A DNA stretch of 6,408 nt. Source: Nitrospira sp. Its GTDB lineage: Bacteria; Nitrospirota; Nitrospiria; Nitrospirales; Nitrospiraceae. Where the stretch lies: contig JACOEF010000447.1 of assembly GCA_024998705.1 (NCBI GenBank), positions 1-6,408 of the forward strand, given 5' to 3'. Under the pieces are notes generated by a model, which had not been told where the DNA came from, made no database searches, and saw nothing but the letters and a program-made list of their open reading frames with translations. Numbering within the stretch: position 1 is the stretch's first letter; every line of letters begins with the position of its first letter. The translations under genes and the position numbers were made by a program. Shown here one piece after another: positions 1-5,351 of this stretch.

Positions 1-106
1 CGTCCAGACTGACGAACAGGGTCTTCAAGATCAGGATGGTCCCCCAGAAGGGGATCATGATCAGCAAACCGGTGAGAAAATAACGTTTGAGTGAAGCTTT
101 CAACAT
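1..106 (-). CDS. DUF502 family membrane protein, N-terminal part (runs off left edge)
   Basis: Reading the minus strand from the ATG at 106-104 gives 35 codons without a stop. A short basic N-terminus contains the segment LKRYFLTGLL (residues 6-15), followed by a hydrophobic stretch to about residue 32. The K-R-Y-F-x-T-G-L-L signature followed by a Pro-containing transmembrane helix is the usual opening of DUF502 proteins, small inner-membrane proteins of unknown function with about two membrane helices and some 200 residues. Only the first membrane helix is in the window. The gene diverges from tmk across a 134-base spacer. There is no strong ribosome-binding site: an AAGGG lies about 17 bases before the ATG, which is far. 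The family call rests on the N-terminal motif alone, so the rest of the gene is needed for certainty. Confidence 0.7.
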   Translation of the reverse strand, partial: MLKASLKRYFLTGLLIMIPFWGTILILKTLFVSLD

Positions 107-136
107 GTGCGGCTGAAGGGCCCTTGGTAGAGCTGC

Positions 137-166
137 ATGATACTGGTCTTTCACCAATCGTCGCAA
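137..166 (-). promoter_or_regulatory. Candidate sigma70-type promoter for the DUF502 gene
   Basis: On the minus strand TTGCGA (166-161, 4 of 6 to the -35 consensus) and TATCAT (142-137, 5 of 6 to the -10 consensus) are separated by 18 bases. Transcription would begin near 130 and leave about 24 bases of leader before the ATG at 106. It is supported by hexamer match and position only. It lies back to back with the rightward tmk promoter candidate, as expected for a divergent pair. Confidence 0.3.
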
Positions 167-174
167 GCCTTTTC

Positions 175-203
175 TTGCTATTTTCAATCACTTGGAATAT
201 GAT
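175..203 (+). promoter_or_regulatory. Candidate sigma70-type promoter for tmk-holB
   Basis: TTGCTA (175-180) and TATGAT (198-203, 5 of 6 to the -10 consensus) are separated by exactly 17 bases, predicting a start near 210 and a leader of about 30 bases before the tmk ATG at 241. An alternative reading uses the same bases as an extended -10, TGCTATTTT (176-184), which would move the start to about 191. If this promoter is real, the in-frame ATG at 199 cannot be the tmk start because it lies within the -10 element. Confidence 0.4.
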
Positions 204-240
204 CCGGCCCTCTTTCTCCGTCGTTTTTTCAGACAGAATC

Positions 241-966
241 ATGACGCCACGCAACCGACCACCCCGGGGCCTGTTCATTACCCTCGAGGGAACCGAGGGG
301 TGCGGAAAATCGACCCAGGCCAAACTCTTGGGTGAGCACCTCCGGAAGCAGGGATATGACACGGTGGAAACCCGTGAACCGGGGGGCACTCCGCTCGCCG
401 AAAAAATCCGCGCCGTGTTGCTGGATCGCGCCGACGAACCGGTTGCGCCCGAAACCGAAGCCTTTCTGGTCCTCGCCGCGCGACGGCAACATGTCGCCCA
501 GGTCATCGCACCGGCCCTCGCGCGTGGCAGCCTCGTGCTCTGCGACCGGTTCACCGACTCCACGCTCGCCTATCAGGGGTATGCGCGAGGCTTAGACATC
601 GCCACGCTCGAACGACTGAACCGCCTGGCCACCCAATCTCTCGCGCCGGACCTGACGCTGGTATTCGATCTCCCCGTTTCGACCGGGCTGGCGCGACGGC
701 GATCCACCGCCGAGTTGAATCGACTGGATCGCGAGTCCCTCCGGTTCCATCAGAAGGTTCGGGCGGGATTTCTCGACCTGGCGAAACGTCATCCCACACG
801 AATCAAGGTCGTATCCGCGCGGGCATCGAAAGAAACGGTGGCCCTCGCCGTCGCCCGGGCCGTCACACCGATGCTCGACAAGATCCGCCGGAGCGCAGCT
901 CGCAACAGGCCGGCAGCAGACCGACCATCACCTCAGACATCACAGGCTCGCCATGCCGTTCGCTGA
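241..966 (+). CDS. tmk: Thymidylate kinase (dTMP kinase)
   Basis: Transfers phosphate from ATP to dTMP to give dTDP, the cytosolic step shared by the de novo and salvage routes to dTTP. From the ATG at 241 the protein has 241 residues. Visible motifs in order are FITLEG, then the P-loop GTEGCGKST (17-25), TREPGGTP (44-51) for dTMP binding, and DRFTDSTLAYQG (102-113) with the DR pair and substrate-binding residues. The lid is Arg-rich (about 150-164) and followed by ESLRFHQKVR. The start at 241 puts nine residues before GLFITLEG, which is usual; in-frame GTG 91 and ATG 199 would add unconserved sequence, and 91 runs into the divergent gene. The ribosome-binding site is weak. The family is usually about 205-215 residues, so the last 25-30 (Arg, Ala and Pro rich) form an extra tail, partly encoded in the 14-base overlap with holB. 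The overlap suggests co-transcription and translational coupling. Confidence 0.95.
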   Translation: MTPRNRPPRGLFITLEGTEGCGKSTQAKLLGEHLRKQGYDTVETREPGGTPLAEKIRAVLLDRADEPVAPETEAFLVLAARRQHVAQVIAPALARGSLVLCDRFTDSTLAYQGYARGLDIATLERLNRLATQSLAPDLTLVFDLPVSTGLARRRSTAELNRLDRESLRFHQKVRAGFLDLAKRHPTRIKVVSARASKETVALAVARAVTPMLDKIRRSAARNRPAADRPSPQTSQARHAVR

Positions 967-1984
967 TATCATCGGCCATGACAGCGCCAAAACCTTGCTC
1001 CGGTCTGCAATCATGCAGAATCGTCTCGCCCACGCGTACCTCTTCCACGGCGACGATCGTATCGGCAAACGCCTCCTCGCCCTGCGCCTCGCGCAAACGC
1101 TGCTCTGCGAAACCATCTCGAACGATCAGACTCCGGACGCCTGCGGTACTTGCCGGGCCTGCCGCCAGGTGGATGCGCGCACCCATCCCGACTTCATGGT
1201 GATCGAACCGGATCGCGAACTCGCGAACCCCCAAATCAAGATCGAGCTCATTCGCGACATCGAACACCAGATGATCTATCGCCCGCTGATCGGCAATCGA
1301 AAGATCTGCCTGATCGACGACGCGGATCGCATGACGATCGGCGCCGCCAATGCGCTGCTGAAAACACTGGAAGAACCGCCCGACCACAGCCTGTTCATCC
1401 TGGTATCGAGCCGACCCTATGCCCTGCCGGCCACGATCCGCTCCCGCTGCCAAGCCCTACGACTGACGGCGCCTGCGCAAACCCAAGTCGAAGCCGCCGT
1501 GATCCTCAAACGAGAACTACCGCCGGCCGACGCCCACTTCCTGGCCGTGCTCAGCGACGGGCAATTGGGGCGGGCTCTGGAATGCGATCTTGACCAGGCA
1601 CGAACCAGCCAGAGGGAATTCGCCGCCATCTTTTCATCCAAAGGCCTCCAATCGTATACCACCGTCCTCGCCGCCGCCGAAGCCCTGTCGAAAGAAGAAC
1701 GCGGACCGGAAGCCTTCGACTGGCTGCTGCGTTGGCTGCGCGATGTGCTCCTCGTGGCCGTCGGCGCCGGCTCCGATCATGTACTCAACTTGGATCAAAA
1801 AGCCGGTATGCAGGCCCTGGCCGAACGCATCGACATCGACGAACTGCTGGACCTGATCAACGATCTCGAAAAGCTGGAGCGGCAGGCCCATCGGAACCTG
1901 AACGTGCAGATCGCGCTCGAAACTGTCTTGCTGCGGGTCCGTCACCTGCTGACGCCTCACGACACCGCCGACACGCCGCGATAG
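953..1984 (+). CDS. holB: DNA polymerase III subunit delta' (clamp loader)
   Basis: A 343-residue AAA+ protein of the clamp-loader complex, which opens and loads the beta sliding clamp during replication. It opens with FADIIGHDSAK, then HAYLFHG (27-33). The Walker A equivalent is GDDRIGKR (33-40), with Arg where a true P-loop has Ser or Thr, as is common in delta-prime proteins that bind ATP poorly or not at all. A zinc module has Cys at 52, 64, 67 and 70. A Walker-B-like IDDAD is at 121-125, NALLKTLEEPP at 133-143, a sensor-1 region at 149-154, and the SRC motif holding the arginine finger at 164-166. The C-terminal half is the helical collar domain. The ATG lies inside the end of tmk (14-base overlap), so translation is probably coupled; tmk-holB adjacency is common in bacteria. 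It terminates with TAG, which matters for interpreting the amber codon in metG. Confidence 0.93.
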   Translation: MPFADIIGHDSAKTLLRSAIMQNRLAHAYLFHGDDRIGKRLLALRLAQTLLCETISNDQTPDACGTCRACRQVDARTHPDFMVIEPDRELANPQIKIELIRDIEHQMIYRPLIGNRKICLIDDADRMTIGAANALLKTLEEPPDHSLFILVSSRPYALPATIRSRCQALRLTAPAQTQVEAAVILKRELPPADAHFLAVLSDGQLGRALECDLDQARTSQREFAAIFSSKGLQSYTTVLAAAEALSKEERGPEAFDWLLRWLRDVLLVAVGAGSDHVLNLDQKAGMQALAERIDIDELLDLINDLEKLERQAHRNLNVQIALETVLLRVRHLLTPHDTADTPR

Positions 1985-2195
1985 ACCAGAAGCCTCTCCG
2001 TGTAAATACTCCCAGCCGAGCGAAGAAAATACCCGCACAGGCAAGGACGCAGGAAGCACGACGACTGAGGCGTACCCTCTAGGCACGGCTGACGACGTCG
2101 CAGGGAAACGCGCGACCGAGAACGCCGACGACGGCCTTTATCGACAGCCTGCTAGCTTTCATCGCTGGCATCTTGCTATCTTCAGTCGAAAATAG
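1985..2195 (+). other. Spacer between holB and metG
   Basis: No convincing gene, RNA or terminator is visible. It contains an 8-base palindrome CGACGTCG (2093-2100) and a weak 4-bp hairpin GCCG-ACGA-CGGC followed by CTTTAT (2125-2141), too short to call a terminator. TGCTATCTT (2174-2182) fits an extended -10 element and lies in an 18-base stretch resembling 173-190 ahead of tmk; it would give metG a very short leader. A TAG stop in the metG frame lies immediately before the ATG at 2196, fixing that start. Confidence 0.4.
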
Positions 2196-2546
2196 ATGAA
2201 CAAACACGACACCTTCTACATTACGACGCCGATCTACTACGTCAACGACGTGCCGCACATCGGCCACGCCTATACGACCGTGGCCGCCGACGTGCTCGCC
2301 CGCTACTGGCGACTCCGTGAGCGCGACGTGTTTTTCCTGACTGGTCTGGATGAACATGGGCAGAAGGTCCAGCAGGCCGCCGCGAAGGCCGGTATCGACC
2401 CGCAAGCCCATTGCGACCGCCTCGCGCCGCAGTTCACAAACCTCTGGCAACGGTTGAACATTTCCAATAACGCCTTCATCCGCACCACGGACAAACCACA
2501 CCAGGCAGTGGTTCAACGATATCTTCAGGATCTTTACGATAAGTAG
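2196..2546 (+). CDS. metG: MetRS N-terminal fragment (HIGH half), ends at amber codon
   Basis: If the TAG is real and efficient, this is the translated product: 116 residues covering the first half of the Rossmann fold, from FYITTPIYYVNDVPHIGH to RYLQDLYDK. It carries HIGH (21-24), part of the ATP site, but lacks KMSKS, the zinc insertion, the anticodon-binding domain and the tRNA-binding domain. It could not charge tRNA alone. The start is firm because TAG directly precedes the ATG in frame and the family normally begins six to eight residues before YITTPIYY. No strong Shine-Dalgarno sequence precedes it. Confidence 0.5.
   Translation: MNKHDTFYITTPIYYVNDVPHIGHAYTTVAADVLARYWRLRERDVFFLTGLDEHGQKVQQAAAKAGIDPQAHCDRLAPQFTNLWQRLNISNNAFIRTTDKPHQAVVQRYLQDLYDK
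2544..2546 (+). other. In-frame TAG (amber) codon within metG
   Basis: Codon 117 of metG reads TAG in the context AAG-TAG-TTG. Family members usually have Gly or a polar residue at this place, just before the I-Y that leads into the zinc-knuckle insertion. A single change could have made it from CAG, GAG, AAG, TTG, TCG or TGG; from a Gly codon two changes are needed. I see no pyrrolysine-insertion-type or other obvious RNA structure next to it. Confidence 0.85.
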
Positions 2547-4217
2547 TTGATTTACAAAGCTGACTATACCGGATGGTATTGCACATACGATGAGCGGTTC
2601 TGGACGGAAAAGGATGTCGTCGACGGTCTCTGCCCGGATTGCAAACGTCCCATCGAACAATTGAGCGAACATAACTATTTTTTCAAAATGGGGCAGTATC
2701 AGGAACGGTTGATCGACCACATCCGAACCCACGACGATTTCATTCGCCCCGTCTCCCGGCGCAACGAAGTACTGGGATTTCTGCAGACCCAAACGCTGGG
2801 CGACCTGTCGATCTCCCGTCCGAAATCCCGACTCTCCTGGGGCATCGAACTCCCGTTCGACAAAGACTACGTCACCTACGTCTGGTTCGATGCGCTCGTG
2901 AATTACATCTCGGCCCTCGAATACCTACCGCAGGAAAAACCGGTCGGCTTACGGTACTGGCCCGCCGACATCCATCTGGTCGGGAAGGATATTCTCACCA
3001 CGCACGCCGTCTACTGGTCCACGATGCTGATGGCACTGGAGCGCCCGTTGCCTCACTCGATTTTTGCCCACGGCTGGTGGACGGTGGATGGCGAAAAAAT
3101 GTCGAAGAGCCGGGGCAACGTCGTCGATCCCAACGCGATGATCGACCAATTCGGCGCGGATGCGTTTCGTTACTTCCTGCTGCGCGAAGTGCCGTTCGGG
3201 CAAGACGGAGACTTCTCGCACAGCGCCATGGTAACCACCATCAACAGCGCGCTGGCGAACGGCATCGGCAACCTCCTGAGCCGGACACTCACGATGATCG
3301 AGCGCTCCTGTGCCGGCGTCATTCCCGATCGTGGCCCTGCGGTCCTGCCGGAACTCGAAGCACGCATCGAAGACCTGGCCCGGCAACTACCCGGCAGGGT
3401 CGAAGCCGGTTACCAGGGCTTGCTCTTCCGGGACGTGCTGCTGATGATCGAGGAATTGAACAGCGCCTGCGATGAATACATCGACAAGAGCGCACCCTGG
3501 AAACTGGCGAAACAGCCGGAGACGCAGCCGCAACTGCACACCATGTTGAATGTGTCCGCGCGCGCGCTTCGCCTGCTGGCCATCCTTCTGTACCCGTTCA
3601 TGCCACAAGCGGCGCAGCAAATGATTCACCAACTTGGATTATCGCTGGAGCTGTCGCAGCCGGTTTCAGATACGAAGAACGGCTGGGACGCACCTCTAGC
3701 TGGAAGCCGCATCCAGAAGGGCGCCTCGCTCTTCCCTCGCATCGAATCCAAACCACAAGGAGCCAAGCACGTGACCGATACATCAACCCCCGCACAACCG
3801 ACCCCAGCCACTCCGGCTCCAGCCGCTCCGACCGCCGCCGCTGCAACCCCGAGCGCAGCCCCTTCGGCCGCCGCCCCCGCTGCCGCGCAACCGGCGCAGA
3901 TCACCATCGACGAATTCATGAAGGTGCAGCTCAAGGCAGCCAAGGTACTGGCGGCGGAGCGGGTTCCAAAATCCGAGAAGCTGCTCAAGCTCCAGGTGAG
4001 CCTCGGCAGTGAACAACGACAGATCGTCGCCGGCATCGGCAAAAAATACGAACCGGAAACACTGATCGGAAAAACCATCGTCATCGTGGCGAATCTGAAA
4101 CCGGCCAAGCTGATGGGCATCGAATCACAAGGCATGGTCCTCGCGGCGGGCGACAGCGAAGTGCGCGGCCTCGCCACCTTCATCGAAGACGTGGAGCCCG
4201 GCACCAAAGTGAAATGA
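2547..4217 (+). CDS. metG: MetRS C-terminal fragment (zinc knuckle, KMSKS, anticodon and tRNA-binding domains)
   Basis: This is the open frame directly after the amber codon, about 556 residues. A TTG at 2547 abuts the stop and could in principle serve for reinitiation; the next in-frame ATG is at 2688, after the zinc knuckle. AGGA at 2527-2530 is about 16 bases before the TTG, too far for a good ribosome-binding site, so independent initiation is doubtful. It contains the knuckle Cys residues, WFDALVNYIS, LVGKDILTTHAVYW, GEKMSKSRGNVVDP with KMSKS encoded at 3096-3110, the anticodon domain, linker and tRNA-binding domain. The frame shows no further lesion, so any inactivation is recent or the sequence is still under selection. 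Confidence 0.45.
   Translation: MIYKADYTGWYCTYDERFWTEKDVVDGLCPDCKRPIEQLSEHNYFFKMGQYQERLIDHIRTHDDFIRPVSRRNEVLGFLQTQTLGDLSISRPKSRLSWGIELPFDKDYVTYVWFDALVNYISALEYLPQEKPVGLRYWPADIHLVGKDILTTHAVYWSTMLMALERPLPHSIFAHGWWTVDGEKMSKSRGNVVDPNAMIDQFGADAFRYFLLREVPFGQDGDFSHSAMVTTINSALANGIGNLLSRTLTMIERSCAGVIPDRGPAVLPELEARIEDLARQLPGRVEAGYQGLLFRDVLLMIEELNSACDEYIDKSAPWKLAKQPETQPQLHTMLNVSARALRLLAILLYPFMPQAAQQMIHQLGLSLELSQPVSDTKNGWDAPLAGSRIQKGASLFPRIESKPQGAKHVTDTSTPAQPTPATPAPAAPTAAAATPSAAPSAAAPAAAQPAQITIDEFMKVQLKAAKVLAAERVPKSEKLLKLQVSLGSEQRQIVAGIGKKYEPETLIGKTIVIVANLKPAKLMGIESQGMVLAAGDSEVRGLATFIEDVEPGTKVK
3757..3773 (+). promoter_or_regulatory. Strong internal Shine-Dalgarno and GTG inside metG
   Basis: AAGGAG (3757-3762) stands 8 bases before an in-frame GTG (3771-3773), which is ideal spacing. 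None of the recognised gene starts in the window has a site this good. It falls exactly at the border between the MetRS catalytic and anticodon body and the linker to the tRNA-binding domain. It may be a coincidence of the codons for Q-G-A-K-H, or a true internal start. Confidence 0.4.
3771..4217 (+). CDS. Possible internally initiated tRNA-binding protein (Trbp111-like) from the metG 3' end
   Basis: From the GTG at 3771 to the metG stop is 148 residues: about 43 of Ala/Pro/Thr-rich linker, then a complete OB-fold tRNA-binding domain with FMKVQLKAAKVLAAERVPKS, IVAGIGKKYEPE, IVANLKPAKLMGIESQGMVL. Known precedent: Aquifex aeolicus makes a free homologue, Trbp111, that binds the tRNA elbow as a dimer. 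What the sequence shows is only a consensus ribosome-binding site and a domain-boundary start; that a separate protein is made is inference. It would still be produced if the upstream amber blocked full-length MetRS. Confidence 0.25.
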   Translation: MTDTSTPAQPTPATPAPAAPTAAAATPSAAPSAAAPAAAQPAQITIDEFMKVQLKAAKVLAAERVPKSEKLLKLQVSLGSEQRQIVAGIGKKYEPETLIGKTIVIVANLKPAKLMGIESQGMVLAAGDSEVRGLATFIEDVEPGTKVK

Positions 4218-5095
4218 ACCGCTTCCTCCTCACTCGACTGATCGGCACCTGCCTCCTCGCGCTCCTGAGCAGTACGGGTGCGGCGTTTACACCGGACCCT
4301 TCCGAGGCCGAACTCGAGAGCAAAACCCATTACAACGATCCCCTTCCCACCACCATACTCGTGCGAGTCGTCGCGCACCGCTCCCTGGTCCTCGGCCACG
4401 ACGTCGGCGGCGCGCGCGTCACCGTTACCGATGTGACAACCGGGCAACTCCTGGCTTCCGGCCTTCAACAGGGAGAACCGGGCGATCAGACCCAGATCAT
4501 GCGCACGCCGCACCTCATGGACGAACCGCTCTACAGCGGCCGTTCGGCGGCGTCCTTCTCCACCACACTCGAACTCACGCGCCCCACGCTGGTCGAAATT
4601 GCTGCCGAAGGACCGCTGGCCTATCCCAACGCCTTGCAGCGGGCAAGCACGACGGTCCTCCTGATCCCCGGACACGACCTGACGAATGACGGCATCGTGC
4701 TGCACCTCTACGGGTACCTGGTACAGATCGACCATCCGAAACCAGGCGAACCGTTGATCGCCAAGGAAGATGTCATGCTGCGCGCATCAGTCCGCACCCT
4801 CTCGGGGGCGCTGGTCCGCCCGCATAGCGACTGGGATTCCCGCAAGGTCCATATCTATGCGGAACTCCTGCTCGGCGACCGGATCGTCGAGCGCCTGCAA
4901 ATGTTTTATACGGGCGAGAAGAGTCGCTTCGAATCGCCGTTCTTCGTGCCGATGTCCAAAGACGCACCCGACGGCATCACGCTGCGCGTCATCGCAGCAG
5001 ACAACGCGACCGGTAACTTCGGGATGGGTTCCGCTCAGTACCCCGTACTCTCCGAACGGCTTCGCCCCACACGGAAATCAACTCCAGCCCCCTAG
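4214..5095 (+). CDS. Exported protein of unknown function, predicted beta-rich
   Basis: I do not recognise a characterised family. The 293-residue protein starts with a classical signal peptide: basic MNRFLLTR, a hydrophobic core to about residue 20, and likely cleavage after the Ala-Ala at 23-24. Cys13 is not in a good lipobox because Thr precedes it, so it is probably a soluble periplasmic or secreted protein. Residues about 45-150 read as a beta-sandwich (VRVVAHRSLVLGHDVGGARV, then TVTDVTTGQLL), similar in style to carboxypeptidase-regulatory or Ig-like modules. Residues about 160-280 form a second beta-rich half with PKPGEPLIAKEDVMLRASV and DGITLRVIAADNATGNFG. No catalytic motif or metal-binding Cys/His cluster is evident. 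Its ATG overlaps the metG stop as ATGA, so it is probably translationally coupled to metG, though a functional link is not obvious. It ends in TAG. Confidence 0.8.
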   Translation: MNRFLLTRLIGTCLLALLSSTGAAFTPDPSEAELESKTHYNDPLPTTILVRVVAHRSLVLGHDVGGARVTVTDVTTGQLLASGLQQGEPGDQTQIMRTPHLMDEPLYSGRSAASFSTTLELTRPTLVEIAAEGPLAYPNALQRASTTVLLIPGHDLTNDGIVLHLYGYLVQIDHPKPGEPLIAKEDVMLRASVRTLSGALVRPHSDWDSRKVHIYAELLLGDRIVERLQMFYTGEKSRFESPFFVPMSKDAPDGITLRVIAADNATGNFGMGSAQYPVLSERLRPTRKSTPAP

Positions 5096-5238
5096 CCTTT
5101 CCCTCCCATTGAGTCCACACACGTTCCTGTAGTCCGCTTTCCCCTTCCAAGGCGACCGGAGATCGGCGCGCTTCATCGGGTCGGCGATTTTGGGACGACC
5201 GGCAGAGCCTCTGACTCTTTCCGAAAATCGACATCCGT

Positions 5239-5267
5239 TTGACATTTTTGGTCCTTCCGTCAATCCT
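5239..5267 (+). promoter_or_regulatory. Candidate promoter for the glycosyltransferase and radical SAM pair
   Basis: TTGACA (5239-5244) is a perfect -35 hexamer. At 17 bases spacing the -10 position reads AATCCT (5262-5267), a poor match, so if it works it may need an activator or another spacing. It would give a leader of about 75-80 bases containing the inverted repeat at 5309-5322. Confidence 0.2.
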
Positions 5268-5308
5268 GAGCCAAGACCACGTCATCGCCCACTCCAGACA
5301 ACAAGCCT

Positions 5309-5322
5309 GGACCGAGCGGTCC
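5309..5322. repeat. Perfect 14-base inverted repeat GGACCG-AG-CGGTCC
   Basis: Two 6-base arms separated by two bases, 29 bases before the glycosyltransferase ATG. As DNA it is operator-like; as RNA it can fold as a 5-bp GC-rich stem with a four-base loop just ahead of the ribosome-binding region. No T-run follows, so it is not an intrinsic terminator. A 14-base palindrome of this sort can arise by chance in GC-rich DNA. Confidence 0.4.
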
Positions 5323-5351
5323 CGTCAGCCGTTCCTAAACCGCAGACACCG

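Larger units (their letters stand above)
2196..4217 (+). pseudogene. metG: Methionyl-tRNA synthetase, interrupted by an in-frame amber codon
   Basis: Charges tRNA-Met, and initiator tRNA, with methionine in the cytosol. The frame holds 673 codons before its TGA; codon 117 (2544-2546) is TAG. Conservation is continuous across it: LYDK, stop, LIYKADYTGWYC, with no base gained or lost. Domains in order are a Rossmann fold with HIGH (21-24), a zinc-knuckle insertion with Cys 129, 146 and 149, KMSKS (301-305), and the helical anticodon domain. After these come an Ala/Pro/Thr-rich linker (about 526-568) and an OB-fold tRNA-binding domain (569-673) of the Trbp111/EMAP-II type, which dimerises MetRS in many bacteria. 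Methionine charging is essential, so either the base is wrong, another MetRS exists, or the stop is bypassed or the protein split. TAG ends two neighbouring genes, so genome-wide recoding is unlikely. The 3' end overlaps the next gene as ATGA. The identity is sure; functional status is not. Confidence 0.85.
5096..5351 (+). other. Spacer before the glycosyltransferase
   Basis: The 256-base gap holds no convincing gene. Its upstream half is pyrimidine-rich (5098-5150) and lacks a clear terminator: ATCG-GGTCGG-CGAT followed by TTTT (about 5175-5193) has only a 4-bp stem. A TTGACA at 5239-5244 and an inverted repeat at 5309-5322 are listed separately. The glycosyltransferase frame is open back to a TTG at 5190, but this leader is Pro/Arg-rich and not like the family. 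Confidence 0.4.

Noticed and set aside
116..125. 10-base palindrome AAGGGCCCTT near the DUF502 start
   Set aside because: It is short and isolated with no second copy seen in the window, so there is too little to call it an operator.
91..240. Extension of tmk to GTG 91 with a hydrophobic N-terminal segment
   Set aside because: It would overlap the divergent DUF502 start and both promoter candidates. Thymidylate kinases are cytosolic and begin a few residues before FITLEG, which fits ATG 241.
863..1453. 196-codon minus-strand frame opposite holB
   Set aside because: It is antisense to conserved holB motifs, with no domain and no ribosome-binding site.
2125..2141. Hairpin GCCG-ACGA-CGGC then CTTTAT as a terminator after holB
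   Set aside because: The stem is only 4 bp and the T-tract is interrupted, so it is not distinguishable from chance.
2544..2546. UAG as a pyrrolysine or reassigned codon
   Set aside because: holB and the 4214-5095 gene end at TAG, MetRS is not a pyrrolysine protein, and no other internal TAG is found in the genes here.
2079..2792. 237-codon minus-strand frame covering the metG amber region
   Set aside because: I considered whether it could be the real gene and metG the shadow, but the plus strand carries unmistakable MetRS motifs on both sides of the stop and the minus product resembles nothing I know.
3781..3900. Low-complexity GCC/CCG-rich tract as a tandem repeat
   Set aside because: There is no regular repeat unit. 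It encodes the Ala/Pro/Thr linker of MetRS, and the base pattern follows from the amino acid composition.
3626..4735. 369-codon open frame on the minus strand across the metG/exported-protein junction
   Set aside because: It is antisense to two well-supported genes. Its Ala/Gly-rich part is the mirror of the metG linker, and it shows no recognisable domain. Long antisense frames are common in GC-rich DNA.
5190..5351. 54-residue N-terminal extension of the glycosyltransferase from TTG 5190
   Set aside because: It is Pro/Arg-rich and unlike the family; GT2 enzymes of this group start directly at the SIIIPAYNE strand, matching ATG 5352.
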